The translations under genes and the position numbers were made by a program. 37,370 bases of DNA from SXRF01 sp039808985 (GTDB taxonomy: Bacteria; Pseudomonadota; Alphaproteobacteria; Rickettsiales; SXRF01): assembly GCA_039808985.1 (NCBI GenBank), contig JBDHUC010000020.1, positions 1 through 37,370 of the forward strand, read 5' to 3'. Shown here in pieces: positions 1 through 8,032 of this stretch. Below the pieces are notes generated by a model. That model saw only the letters and a program-made list of their open reading frames with translations, ran no database searches and was not told the origin of the DNA. The first letter of the stretch is position 1. Every line of letters begins with the position of its first letter.

Positions 1-801
1 TTAGATTGCTCAAGAATTATCATCGTAGATCCTGCAATGAGATTGATAACGGATCATTCGCCTTCCGGTCGTGCAATAGGACGGGTAGAAAATATAGAAG
101 CGCTTTTTGAGCATTTAAGCGCTCATCGCGCAGAATATGATAGCGTCGCAATCTCTTCCATTATCAAAATTCCAAGCAGAGCCGTTCATGCTGAGTATTT
201 CCGCAGCAATGGTAAAATGATAAATCCTTGGGGCGGTGTGGAGGCAATTTTTACCCACACTGTTTCTACCATGTTCAATGTGCAATCTGCTCATTCTCCA
301 ATGCTAGAAGATCAATTGGTTTCTAATATGGATGTTGGCGTTGTTGATGCTAGAATGGCAGCGGAAGCGATCTCTTTTACCTATATGCAATGTATTCTGA
401 AAGGATTGCAACGCGCTCCCAAAATTGTTACCGACAAAGCAGGAATGAATCATCATAGCGTTTTAACGGCTTCCGATGTTTCTTGCATGGTAATACCTGA
501 TGGTTGCATAGGATTGCCTACATTGGCTGCTTTAGAACAGGGTATTCCTGTTATTGCAGTGCGTGAAAATAAAAATATTATGCGCAATGATCTAACTAGC
601 TTACCTTGGGCACCAAGTCAGCTTCATATCGCTGATACCTACCTTGAAGCACTTGGCATTATGTCAGCTTTAAAAAGCGGTGTTGCAGTTGATACCCTCA
701 AACGCCCAATATTCAATGCGCATTTAAATGGTGATTCATCTGCCATACGCAGTGTTTCAGAGCGCGCTGATGAAAATAGAAAAGCTGCTGCACAAAATTA
801 G
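1..801 (+). CDS. DUF3326-like protein, 5' end outside window
   Basis: The reading frame is open from base 1 through the first internal ATG at 37 with no stop, so the true start lies upstream and at least 266 C-terminal residues are seen. The sequence resembles the DUF3326 family (my recognition from motifs such as 'HTVSTMFNVQSAHSPMLED' and 'VIPDGCIGLPTLAALEQGIPVIAV'), whose biochemical role is not established. The fragment looks soluble, with no obvious membrane segment. The stop lies 32 bases before the next gene on the same strand, so the two may be co-transcribed. The family call is moderately sure; the function is unknown. Confidence 0.6.
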   Translation, partial: LDCSRIIIVDPAMRLITDHSPSGRAIGRVENIEALFEHLSAHRAEYDSVAISSIIKIPSRAVHAEYFRSNGKMINPWGGVEAIFTHTVSTMFNVQSAHSPMLEDQLVSNMDVGVVDARMAAEAISFTYMQCILKGLQRAPKIVTDKAGMNHHSVLTASDVSCMVIPDGCIGLPTLAALEQGIPVIAVRENKNIMRNDLTSLPWAPSQLHIADTYLEALGIMSALKSGVAVDTLKRPIFNAHLNGDSSAIRSVSERADENRKAAAQN

Positions 802-833
802 CTTTAATGCGGCCAGTGTATAGGTTCAGATAA

Positions 834-1940
834 ATGGCCAAAAACATAGTGATTTGTTGCGATGGAACTGCAAACGAGTTTGCAAAAGATAAAACAAATG
901 TAGTTAAGCTTTATTCGGCGCTTATTCATACCCCTAATCTGCAAATAACCTACTATCATCCTGGGCTTGGGACAATGGAGCCCCCAGGAGCACTGACGTC
1001 AATTGCTCGGCGCATTACAAAACTTTTAGGGCAAGCTATCGGCTATAATTTAGAAGCGGATATTAAAGATGTATACATATATCTAATGCGTACTTTTGAG
1101 CCAGGTGATGAGGTTTATTTGTTCGGATTTAGTAGGGGAGCCTATACAGTTAGAGCAGTTGCCTCATTATTACATATGTATGGATTGATACGCCCAGGTA
1201 ATGAACCGCTTGTACCTTATGCAATTCGAATGCTTAAAGGCATTAAGGACGAAGAGCGTTTTAAGTTAGGTAGGCAATTTCAAAAAACATTTTCTACAAC
1301 CGATTGTAAGCCCAGGTTTGTAGGAGTTTGGGATACGGTAAGTTCTGTTGGGTGGATTGAAAACCCATTGAAGCTACCATACAGCGCTAATAATCCTGAT
1401 ATTGCTATTGGTCGCCATGCCATAGCAATTGATGAGCGCCGGGCGTTTTTTCCGCAAAACCTCTGGCGGCCTTCAAAAACAAAGGCAGCGGGTCCTAAAG
1501 ACCTGAAACAAGTTTGGTTTCCAGGCGTACATTGTGACGTTGGTGGTGGATACCCTGAAGAAGAGAGCGGATTATCAAAAATTGCTTTGGAGTGGATGAT
1601 TCGTGAAGCACAATCAGCAGGTCTTTTATTCGATGATACTAAAGTCGCTCTTGTTTTAGGTAATCGTGGCAAGAAATTTGTACAACCAGATCCAAATGCA
1701 GTCATGCATGAGTCTCTGACAGGATTTCTTTGGAGACTATGCGAGTTTATACCAAAAAAATATTATGACATGAGGACTGAAACTACGCATAGAAAAATGA
1801 ATTTATTCCGAAGGCGTCTAATTCCACCACAATCTATGATTCATGAATCAGCATATCAACGTGGCGGAGAATATCATAAGAGATTACCATATGATGCAAT
1901 AAGAGTAAAAACGCTCGAAGCATCATCCACACTTAATTAA
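834..1940 (+). CDS. DUF2235 / Tle1-like alpha-beta hydrolase
   Basis: A 368-residue protein with the DUF2235 fold signature. It starts 'MAKNIVICCDGT', carries the nucleophile elbow GFSRG with Ser100, a candidate catalytic Asp167 in 'GVWDTVSSVG' and His233 in 'PGVHCDVGGGYPE'. The same domain forms the catalytic part of type VI secretion phospholipase effectors (Tle1), but many bacteria carry free-standing copies of unknown role. No signal peptide, VgrG, PAAR or immunity gene is visible next to it, so an effector role is only a possibility. A lipid-hydrolysing or esterase activity in the cytoplasm is the cautious reading. It follows the DUF3326 gene by 32 bases. Confidence 0.8.
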   Translation: MAKNIVICCDGTANEFAKDKTNVVKLYSALIHTPNLQITYYHPGLGTMEPPGALTSIARRITKLLGQAIGYNLEADIKDVYIYLMRTFEPGDEVYLFGFSRGAYTVRAVASLLHMYGLIRPGNEPLVPYAIRMLKGIKDEERFKLGRQFQKTFSTTDCKPRFVGVWDTVSSVGWIENPLKLPYSANNPDIAIGRHAIAIDERRAFFPQNLWRPSKTKAAGPKDLKQVWFPGVHCDVGGGYPEEESGLSKIALEWMIREAQSAGLLFDDTKVALVLGNRGKKFVQPDPNAVMHESLTGFLWRLCEFIPKKYYDMRTETTHRKMNLFRRRLIPPQSMIHESAYQRGGEYHKRLPYDAIRVKTLEASSTLN

Positions 1941-2335
1941 GGTGTGTTGTGATTCAATAAAAAATCTTATCGAATGAACATGTTATTGCATAATAAATGG
2001 CCTCAAGACAGAAATTACATAATCTGAATGGCACTTCCATCTAACAATTCTATAATTAAACTTAATGTTAAAATTGCCTCTCAAAAAATCGCAAATTTCT
2101 CGGTGACCTTGCTTCGGCTATACAGTGATGCTTTACCCTCCCCCGGCGGGGTGGGAGATGGCCATAGAAGAATGAGTTGTAGCGGCGCGACATATCCGCT
2201 ATAAAATCATCTGTGTTTGTGCCCAATCTGGGCTGGGTAAGCACAAGCAGGGTGGGGGCATATTTGGGGGCATTATCTATATTGCTAAATGAAATATGCT
2301 TTTTATTTCATATTGTTCATTTATCAATATGAATC
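1941..2335. other. Gene-free spacer with G-rich repeat
   Basis: About 400 bases without a convincing reading frame. It holds a small GC-rich hairpin near 2138-2156 (ctcccccggcggggtgggag) and a doubled 'gggggcat' around 2254-2272. The base composition varies sharply across the stretch, as in patchwork accessory DNA. No tRNA, integrase or promoter could be recognised. Confidence 0.4.
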
Positions 2336-2447
2336 CTAGTCCCGCCAGCCTACGCTCTTCGAGCTTCGGCTGGCTTACGCCAGACGGAGATCGAACTTAG
2401 AGCGTGGCTGTCCTTCGAAGCTTGCAAAGCAAGCAAAGTAGGACTAG
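2336..2447. repeat. Palindromic element upstream of GIY-YIG gene
   Basis: A 112-bp segment bounded by the inverted heptamers ctagtcc (2336-2342) and ggactag (2441-2447). Inside are a strong hairpin with gccagcc/ggctggc arms and an inner gctc-ttc-gagc stem, a small tggc-ttac-gcca stem, and a third hairpin gtcct...aggac with inner gcttgc-aaa-gcaagc. The element ends 9 bases before the start codon of the GIY-YIG nuclease gene. It may be a mobile palindrome associated with the nuclease; that link is inferred from position only. Confidence 0.6.
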
Positions 2448-2456
2448 CTTGATTGA

Positions 2457-2699
2457 ATGTATTATGTTTACCTTCTTCAAAGCGAATCAGATCCAAGCCA
2501 ACGTTATACCGGCTATACTACTGATTTAAAGAAGAGATACTTAGACCATAATTCTGGTCATTCTATTCATACAGCTAAATACATGCCATGGAAATTAATA
2601 AGCTACCATGCATTTTCCGATAAAGATAAGGCGCGTGAGTTTGAGTATTATCTAAAATCCGGTTCTGGTAAAGCGTTTGCCAACAAAAGGCTTTGGTGA
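2457..2699 (+). CDS. GIY-YIG nuclease family protein (UPF0213-like)
   Basis: An 80-residue single-domain GIY-YIG protein. The 'YYVYLLQS' strand and 'RYTGYTTDLKKR' stand for the GIY and YIG strands plus the catalytic Arg, and 'AREFEYYLK' supplies the conserved Glu. The length fits stand-alone members of the family, which are related to the excision nuclease UvrC N-domain and to homing endonucleases; small members have mostly uncharacterised DNA substrates. It lies directly behind a palindromic element and converges on cobB. No Shine-Dalgarno sequence is obvious, because the element occupies the upstream DNA. Confidence 0.85.
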   Translation: MYYVYLLQSESDPSQRYTGYTTDLKKRYLDHNSGHSIHTAKYMPWKLISYHAFSDKDKAREFEYYLKSGSGKAFANKRLW

Positions 2700-2713
2700 T
2701 TTATAAAACCATT

Positions 2714-3445
2714 CTAACCCACGTTCCTGTCCAGAATCCTCTTTACATATTCGGGTACGGTTTTGGTAGCTGGGCCATAGATTTTTTCGTGGAACAGGGA
2801 CTGCCCGGCGGAGGGTTCGAGGTTTAGCTCAACAGTATGGGCGCGGCCATAAGTGCGTGCGGTATGCACCAGTCCTGCCGCGGGATAGACATTACCGGAA
2901 GTTCCGATTGATATAAACAGGTCGCATGATGCTGCTGCTTCGTCGATGGTGTCCATCTCAAGCGGCATCTCGTTGAACCATACGATATGCGGCCTTAAAT
3001 TTCCCGGAGCATTGCAGCAATCGCAATGCGAATTATTTTCGATATTTTCCTGCCAGTCAAAAATGCTGCCGCTTTTTTCGCAGCGGGCTTTCCTGAGTTC
3101 GCCGTGCATGTGGATAAGGCGGAAGCCGGGATTGGGAGGGATAGCCTGCGCCGCGCGGTCATGCAGGTCATCGACATTCTGGGTGATCAGGAAAATCTGC
3201 CCGCCCCAATTTGCTGCGAGTTCAGCCAGCGCCAGATGCGCTGCATTCGGGGCGACATCCTTAAGCTGGGCGCGGCGGGCATTGTAAAACTCATGAACCA
3301 GGCCAGGGTTGCGGCGGTAGCCTTGCGGCGTCGCCACATCCTCGATTGGATGGTTGCACCACAGCCCGTCGCTGGCGCGGAAGGTGGGAATGCCTGATTC
3401 TGCGGATATTCCCGCCCCGGTCAATATTACGATAGTTTTGTCCAT
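2714..3445 (-). CDS. cobB: NAD-dependent protein deacylase, sirtuin class III
   Basis: A 243-residue sirtuin that removes acyl groups from lysine using NAD+. It shows 'TGAGISAESGIPTFR' (NAD binding, from residue 9), 'TQNVDDLHDRA' (from 88), the catalytic His114 in 'HMHGE' and a zinc site using Cys122 and the 'CDCC' cluster (141-144). Tyr54 and Arg57 in 'FYNARR' are the pair that in class III sirtuins recognises succinyl or malonyl lysine, so desuccinylase activity is likely besides deacetylation. 'RPHIVWFNEM' also matches the CobB pattern. It is divergent from the YcgN-like gene and ends 14 bases from the GIY-YIG gene. Confidence 0.93.
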   Translation of the reverse strand: MDKTIVILTGAGISAESGIPTFRASDGLWCNHPIEDVATPQGYRRNPGLVHEFYNARRAQLKDVAPNAAHLALAELAANWGGQIFLITQNVDDLHDRAAQAIPPNPGFRLIHMHGELRKARCEKSGSIFDWQENIENNSHCDCCNAPGNLRPHIVWFNEMPLEMDTIDEAAASCDLFISIGTSGNVYPAAGLVHTARTYGRAHTVELNLEPSAGQSLFHEKIYGPATKTVPEYVKRILDRNVG

Positions 3446-3509
3446 ACCATAAAATATATGATTTTTATTGGACTTGCCAATAATGATTCATAAACGATAT
3501 GATTGAAAA

Positions 3510-3917
3510 ATGCCGCAACCAGAATTTATTTCCAAGCCGATGGCTGAAATGACCGCGCAGGAGTGGGAATCTCTCTGCGATGGCTGTGGCCTGTGCTGCC
3601 AGATAAGGATTCAGGATGAGGATACTGGCGAGATCGCGCTTTCCAATGTTTCCTGCCGTTATTTATGCTTAAATTCACACCGTTGCACCGATTATAAGAA
3701 CCGCCAGCAAAATGTCGCTGACTGTGTAAAAGTGACGCCGGAGAACGTGCATGAGCTTGACTGGCTGCCGCATACATGCGCTTACCGCGTTGTTGCGCGT
3801 GGTGAAAAGCTGCCGCGCTGGCATCATCTGGTTTGCGGGGATCCAGAGCGCGTACATATATCGGGGCCTTCGATGAAGGGCAGTATAATTTCGGAAGACG
3901 ATGCAGATTGGGAATAG
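3510..3917 (+). CDS. YcgN/YkgJ family cysteine-cluster protein
   Basis: A 135-residue protein with the cysteine cluster 'CDGCGLCCQIRI' (Cys23, 26, 29, 30) followed by further cysteines in 'SCRYLCLNSHRCTDYKNR', 'DCVKVTPENVHELDWLPHTCAY' and 'HLVCGDP'. This pattern is that of the UPF0260 (YcgN) branch of the YkgJ family, thought to bind zinc or an iron-sulfur cluster; no reaction is established. Length is close to the family norm. It is transcribed away from cobB and precedes the OsmC gene by 26 bases, probably as one unit. Confidence 0.85.
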   Translation: MPQPEFISKPMAEMTAQEWESLCDGCGLCCQIRIQDEDTGEIALSNVSCRYLCLNSHRCTDYKNRQQNVADCVKVTPENVHELDWLPHTCAYRVVARGEKLPRWHHLVCGDPERVHISGPSMKGSIISEDDADWE

Positions 3918-3943
3918 TTTACATACAGGAGTGAAATGGAATT

Positions 3944-4354
3944 ATGGTTGAAGTGAATATAGTATATCAGGGGCAGTTGCATTGCGAGGCAACACATGGC
4001 CCGTCTGGCGTGGTGATACAAACCGATGCCCCGCGCGACAATATGGGCAAGGGCGAGAGTTTTTCGCCGACCGACCTTGTTGCGACTGCGCTTGGCTCGT
4101 GCATACTTACGGTCATGGGCATTGCAGCCCGTAAGCTCGATATTGATTTAAGCGGCGTTGCAGTGAAAGTGCGGAAGGAAATGCTCTCTAGCCCGGTGCG
4201 GCGTATCGGCAGGCTGGAAGTAGAGGTGAATTTTCCAATGCTGGTTAGTGCTGAGCATAAGAAAGCGCTGGAACATGCCGCCCATACTTGCCCGGTGCAT
4301 CAAAGCCTGAATCCGGGCATCGACATTCCCATAAAATTCAATTATGCAAATTAA
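3944..4354 (+). CDS. OsmC/Ohr family peroxide-resistance protein
   Basis: A 136-residue OsmC-fold protein. The two redox-active cysteines are visible as Cys53 in 'ALGSCILTVMG' and Cys116 in 'AHTCPVHQSL', the spacing used by thiol peroxidases that reduce organic hydroperoxides. The conserved 'SPTDLVATAL' precedes the first Cys. It could be either an OsmC or a YhfA-like paralogue; sequence alone does not separate them here. It is followed by the RidA gene after 20 bases, suggesting a small stress or metabolite-damage operon. Confidence 0.88.
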   Translation: MVEVNIVYQGQLHCEATHGPSGVVIQTDAPRDNMGKGESFSPTDLVATALGSCILTVMGIAARKLDIDLSGVAVKVRKEMLSSPVRRIGRLEVEVNFPMLVSAEHKKALEHAAHTCPVHQSLNPGIDIPIKFNYAN

Positions 4355-4374
4355 ATCAAAAAAGGAGTAAAAAC

Positions 4375-4728
4375 ATGAGTGAATTAAAACGTATCGGTGC
4401 TGGAAACCGTATGAGCGAAGCGGTTATTTACGGTGGTAAAATATATACTGCCGGGATAGTTGCCGATAAGATGGTGGGGAAGCCTGTTTTTGAGCAGACC
4501 AGGGAAATACTGGAGCAGATAGACGATATTCTTGCTCAGGCGGGCAGCGATAAAACGCGCATCATCAAGGCCAATATCTGGCTTTCCGATATAGGCACAT
4601 TTGCGGATATGAACAAGGCGTGGGACGCCTGGGCGGTTGCAGGCCAGACACCGGCGCGTGCGACTGTGGAAGCGAAGCTGGCTGCTGCCGGGTATGGCGT
4701 TGAAATAATGATAGAGGCTGCGGTTTAA
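4375..4728 (+). CDS. RidA family reactive-intermediate deaminase
   Basis: A 117-residue YjgF/YER057c/UK114 protein. Family members hydrolyse reactive enamine/imine products of PLP enzymes. 'PARATVEAKLAAAGYGVEIMIEAAV' holds the conserved Arg and Glu that bind the substrate carboxylate; the N-terminal 'GAGNRMSEAVIYGGKIYTAG' is also typical. The start at 4375 is chosen because a strong ribosome site (aaaggag, about 4361-4367) lies just before it; a longer frame from 4288 would overlap the OsmC gene and adds nonsense sequence. Members with this start lack the usual 'PxAxGPY' segment of archetypal RidA, so it belongs to another RidA subgroup. Confidence 0.88.
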   Translation: MSELKRIGAGNRMSEAVIYGGKIYTAGIVADKMVGKPVFEQTREILEQIDDILAQAGSDKTRIIKANIWLSDIGTFADMNKAWDAWAVAGQTPARATVEAKLAAAGYGVEIMIEAAV

Positions 4729-4744
4729 TTGTTGCCATAGGTGG

Positions 4745-4781
4745 CAGCTATTGTCATCTCGAGCAAAGCGATATATCTTTT
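4745..4781. repeat. Dispersed 'gtcat...' repeat copy 1
   Basis: The string 'cagctattgtcat' followed by 'ctcgagcaaagcgatatat' sits between the RidA gene and the M48 protease gene. The first 13 bases recur exactly at 29401-29413, and the general pattern (gtcat, gag/gaac, gcgaag/gtgag, aaatc) recurs at 7566-7593. This is the look of a common dispersed intergenic repeat. Confidence 0.5.
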
Positions 4782-4802
4782 CGTACACAAAATAAATATC
4801 CG

Positions 4803-5636
4803 GTGCTTATTGTGAAGCTATTAAAATTTATTGCTATTATCGCGGCTGATTTGCTGATTGCCTCCTGCCACCAGCCTTTAAGCAGTGGCCCGAAGCCAAC
4901 GTCTGGCGAGATATTCGATGAAGCTGTTGCCCAGCAGCAGATGGTGGATGAAGTAAAAGCCCAGGGTGGACAGCCAAAAAGATGGAAAAACAATAAGAAT
5001 ATGCGCTTGCAGTTTGAGCGTGTCGGCGAGAAGGTAGAGAAGGCCGGGGCGGAAATATGCCGTGGTATGCATCTTGAGAAAAATGGCTGCTATTATTATT
5101 TCAGGTTGTCGCGTGATGAAGAGTTGAATTCAAAAGCCGATGGAAAAAATATCATAATTTATACAGGCATGATGCGTTTTATGCAAAGCGATGACGAGCT
5201 TGCGGTCGTAATGGGGCATGAGTTCACCCATAACCTTATGCGTCACATTAAATCGCAGGAGTATAATGCTACATGGGGAATGTTAATCGGTGCGGTAGGT
5301 GATGAGCTGGCAAATATCCACGGCATAAATACTGGTTGGGAAATGGCATCGGCAGGGGCTGAGATAGGAGCGCTCACATATGGCTCGGATTTTGAAAGGG
5401 AGGCTGATTATATTGGCCTTTATGTAATGGCAAGGGCCGGGTATGATATAAAAAAAGCACCTTTTCTCTGGCGGCGCATGTCAATTGAAGACGAAGGCGG
5501 GATTTATATTTCCACTACCCATCCTTCAAATCCAGAGCGCTTTGTGGCTCTGCAGAAAACTATCGACGAAATTGAATTCAAGCGCGCAAACCATATAGAA
5601 TTGCTGCCGGATATGAAGTATGGGAAATGGAAGTAG
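4803..5636 (+). CDS. M48 family metalloprotease lipoprotein
   Basis: A 277-residue zinc protease. The motif HEFTH (139-143) gives two zinc ligands and the catalytic Glu140; the third ligand is probably Glu198 in 'DFEREADYIG'. The N-terminus 'LLKFIAIIAADLLIASC' is a signal peptide ending in a lipobox with Cys22, so the enzyme is likely anchored in the envelope, where BepA/LoiP-like relatives control outer-membrane protein quality. The C-terminal half ends soon after 'THPSNPERF', and no TPR domain is present, unlike BepA. Start codons are GTG at 4803 or GTG at 4812; the latter leaves a more typical short n-region. It lies upstream of sdhB. Confidence 0.88.
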   Translation: MLIVKLLKFIAIIAADLLIASCHQPLSSGPKPTSGEIFDEAVAQQQMVDEVKAQGGQPKRWKNNKNMRLQFERVGEKVEKAGAEICRGMHLEKNGCYYYFRLSRDEELNSKADGKNIIIYTGMMRFMQSDDELAVVMGHEFTHNLMRHIKSQEYNATWGMLIGAVGDELANIHGINTGWEMASAGAEIGALTYGSDFEREADYIGLYVMARAGYDIKKAPFLWRRMSIEDEGGIYISTTHPSNPERFVALQKTIDEIEFKRANHIELLPDMKYGKWK

Positions 5637-5718
5637 TTTCTTCTTTTAGTACTTGATTGGTTTGGAAAAATTGCTACTATCGCGCCATTATTTATGCTGC
5701 AATATTAAAGGATATTTT

Positions 5719-6519
5719 ATGGCTGAATTAAGGCTTCCCGCTAATTCCAGGGTTGGTAAAGGTAATCTTCACAAAGCGCCTTCTGCGGCAAAGAATATTA
5801 AAAAATTCAATATTTACCGCTATAACCCGGATGATACCAACGAGAAGGGTGAGCCAAAAAATCCGCGCCTTGATTCATACGAAATTGATATGGATGATTG
5901 CGCGCCAATGGTTCTGGATGCGCTGATAAAAATCAAGGATGAAGTTGACTCCACGCTTACTTTCCGCCGTTCCTGCCGTGAGGGGATTTGTGGTAGCTGC
6001 GCGATGAATATTGACGGCACCAATACCCTGGCCTGCATCAAACCAATTGATGAAGTTCGCGGTGATGTGAATATATACCCGCTGCCGCATATGTCGGTTA
6101 TTAAAGACCTGGTGCCGGATATGACGCATTTTTATGCGCAGTATGAATCTATAAAACCATGGCTGCAAACTTCAACTCCTCAGCCTGCCAACCGCGAGCG
6201 CCTGCAATCGCCAGATGACCGTGCCAAGCTTGATGGGCTTTATGAATGCATACTCTGCGCCTGCTGTTCAACTTCCTGTCCTAGTTACTGGTGGAATTCC
6301 GACAGGTTCCTCGGGCCTGCTATTTTGCTGCATGCTTATCGCTGGATAATTGACAGCAGGGATGAATTCACCGGCGAACGCCTGGATGAGTTGGAAGACC
6401 CGTTCAAGCTTTATCGCTGCCATACTATCATGAACTGTGCAAAAACCTGTCCGAAAGGTTTGAACCCGGCCAAAGCGATTGCTGAAATCAAGAAATTAAT
6501 GGTTGAGAGGGTGGTTTAG
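5719..6519 (+). CDS. sdhB: Succinate dehydrogenase iron-sulfur subunit
   Basis: A 266-residue SdhB, the electron-transfer subunit of complex II at the inner membrane. Cysteines for three clusters are present: [2Fe-2S] at 86, 91, 94 and 106, and the [4Fe-4S]/[3Fe-4S] ligands in 'CILCACCSTSCP' (177-187) and around 234-244 ('CHTIMNCAKTCPKG'). The ATG at 5719 is preferred over one at 5653 because of an aaagga site at 5707-5712 and the usual alphaproteobacterial N-terminus. sdhA would normally precede it, but here an M48 protease gene does, so sdhB is either alone or separated from sdhCDA. Confidence 0.97.
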   Translation: MAELRLPANSRVGKGNLHKAPSAAKNIKKFNIYRYNPDDTNEKGEPKNPRLDSYEIDMDDCAPMVLDALIKIKDEVDSTLTFRRSCREGICGSCAMNIDGTNTLACIKPIDEVRGDVNIYPLPHMSVIKDLVPDMTHFYAQYESIKPWLQTSTPQPANRERLQSPDDRAKLDGLYECILCACCSTSCPSYWWNSDRFLGPAILLHAYRWIIDSRDEFTGERLDELEDPFKLYRCHTIMNCAKTCPKGLNPAKAIAEIKKLMVERVV

Positions 6520-6600
6520 GATTCAGGATGCGGGATTCAGGATTCAGAGTTTATAACTTTTTCCCTGATCCTAGAATCCAGAATCACAAACCCTGATTCT
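6520..6600. repeat. Short 'ggattcagga' repeats before thrB
   Basis: The whole spacer between sdhB and thrB is built of variants of 'ggattcag(gatgcg)' in direct orientation, followed by inverted variants (ctgatcctagaatcc, ctgattct) that could pair back on them. A related 'atcaggattcagagg' occurs after flgH near 12519. It leaves no clear ribosome site for thrB. Confidence 0.55.
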
Positions 6601-7575
6601 ATGGCCGTTTATACCCAACTTACCAGATCCGATATTGAAGGCCTGCTTGAGCAGTATGACATCGGGGTGCTTAAATCTTTCGAGCCGATAGCCGAAGGCG
6701 TAACGAACACTAATTATATTCTGACCACTACTCACCAATCATTAACCACTAATTACATCCTTACCTTGTTTGAAAAACATTTCGAGCTTGCCGAGCTTCC
6801 ATATTTTACCGCGCTTATGCAGTGGTGGTATGAAAAGGGGATTTCCTGTCCGCGCCCCATAGCTGGAAAAAACGGGCGCACCCTTTGCGCGCTAAAGGAA
6901 AAACCGGCATTGATTGTTAGTTTCTTAGAAGGGGGCGGGGTTAAGAATATCCTGCCTGAGCATATGCTGCAACTTGGCGATATGGCAGCGCGGATGCATA
7001 TTGCAGCGATTGATTTTCCCTATAGCAGGGAGAATCATTTATCCGTGAAAGGCTGGGAGCAATTAATTGACGAGATAATTGGCAGCGTTGATGAAATTGA
7101 GCCGGGTCTTAAAAAACTAATAGCTGAAGAATATAATTATTTAAGCGAGAACTGGCCAAATGACCTTCCTCGTGGGCCGGTACATGCAGATTTATTTCCA
7201 GACAATGTATTTTTTAACAAGCCATTTGGCGGGAAGCTTGTGCTTTCAGGAGTGATTGATTTTTATTTCTCCTGCAATGATTTCTGGGCATATGATCTTG
7301 CGATTATAATAAATGCCTGGTGTTTTGATGAGCGCCACAGGATGGTGAAAGAGCGTGTGCAGGCATTGTTTGCCGGGTATAATAATATTCGCACAATAAG
7401 CCCGGAAGAAGATAATGCTTTTGCGATCTTGCTGCGCGGCGCGGCGCTGCGTTTCCTGCTTACCCGCTGCCACGCATGGTTGAACCGTGAGGCTGGTGCC
7501 TTGGTGAATATAAAAGACCCGCTTGAATATGTGCAGAAATTAAAATTCCATCAGCAGGGCAACTTGTCATTTTGA
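6601..7575 (+). CDS. thrB: Homoserine kinase, ThrB type II
   Basis: A 324-residue kinase of the aminoglycoside/choline-kinase fold (not GHMP type) that phosphorylates homoserine in threonine synthesis. Diagnostic pieces are 'PIAEGVTNTNYIL' in the N-lobe, the Brenner-type catalytic loop 'HADLFPDNVFF' and 'GVIDFYFSCNDFWAYDLAI' for metal binding. A direct duplication of 'LTTxNYIL' (about residues 41-55: 'ILTTTHQSLTTNYILTLFE') looks like a small tandem insertion in the N-lobe beta hairpin. The start is immediately behind the repeat spacer. It precedes rnhA by 19 bases; thrB-rnhA adjacency is common in alphaproteobacteria. Confidence 0.93.
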   Translation: MAVYTQLTRSDIEGLLEQYDIGVLKSFEPIAEGVTNTNYILTTTHQSLTTNYILTLFEKHFELAELPYFTALMQWWYEKGISCPRPIAGKNGRTLCALKEKPALIVSFLEGGGVKNILPEHMLQLGDMAARMHIAAIDFPYSRENHLSVKGWEQLIDEIIGSVDEIEPGLKKLIAEEYNYLSENWPNDLPRGPVHADLFPDNVFFNKPFGGKLVLSGVIDFYFSCNDFWAYDLAIIINAWCFDERHRMVKERVQALFAGYNNIRTISPEEDNAFAILLRGAALRFLLTRCHAWLNREAGALVNIKDPLEYVQKLKFHQQGNLSF

Positions 7576-7593
7576 ACGTAGTGAGAAATCTTT
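7566..7593. repeat. Dispersed 'gtcat...' repeat copy 2
   Basis: The string gtcattttgaacgtagtgag followed by aaatcttt spans the thrB stop codon and ends one base before the rnhA start. It thus encodes the last residues and stop of thrB and provides the leader of rnhA. It belongs with the copies near 4753 and 29409. Confidence 0.5.
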
Positions 7594-7594
7594 A

Positions 7595-8032
7595 ATGACC
7601 AAAAAGCATGTAAAAATATATACCGATGGGGCATGTTCTGGAAATCCAGGGCCGGGGGGCTGGGGCGCGATACTGGTTTATGGTGACAAGGAAAAAGAGC
7701 TTTCCGGCTTTGAGCCGGAAACCACCAATAACCGCATGGAGCTGATGGCGGTGATAGCAGCGCTTGAGCAATTAAAATTGCCTTGTACGGTGGATTTATA
7801 CAGCGACAGCACCTATGTTTTAAAAGGCATAAGCGAGTGGCTTCCGGGCTGGAAAGCGCGGGGCTGGAAAACTGCCGACAAAAAGCCGGTGAAAAATGTT
7901 GAATACTGGCAGAGGCTGGAAAATGCGGCAGGCAGTCACAGCATTAAATGGCACTGGGTAAAAGGCCATAATGGCCACGACATGAACGAACGGGCCGATG
8001 AACTGGCGCGCAGGGCAATTATAACCCAATAA
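7595..8032 (+). CDS. rnhA: Ribonuclease HI
   Basis: A 145-residue RNase HI, which cuts the RNA strand of RNA-DNA hybrids. The four acidic catalytic residues are visible: Asp11 ('YTDGACSGNPG'), Glu49 ('NNRMEL'), Asp71 ('YSDSTYV') and Asp135 ('NERADELA'). The basic handle 'GWKARGWKTADKKPVKNVEYW' is present. Length is standard. Its 3' end overlaps the 3' end of dapB on the other strand by 14 bases. Confidence 0.97.
   Translation: MTKKHVKIYTDGACSGNPGPGGWGAILVYGDKEKELSGFEPETTNNRMELMAVIAALEQLKLPCTVDLYSDSTYVLKGISEWLPGWKARGWKTADKKPVKNVEYWQRLENAAGSHSIKWHWVKGHNGHDMNERADELARRAIITQ

Noticed and set aside
2254..2272. Doubled 'gggggcat' considered as an attachment site
   Set aside because: No tRNA, integrase or second copy was seen; too short to support.
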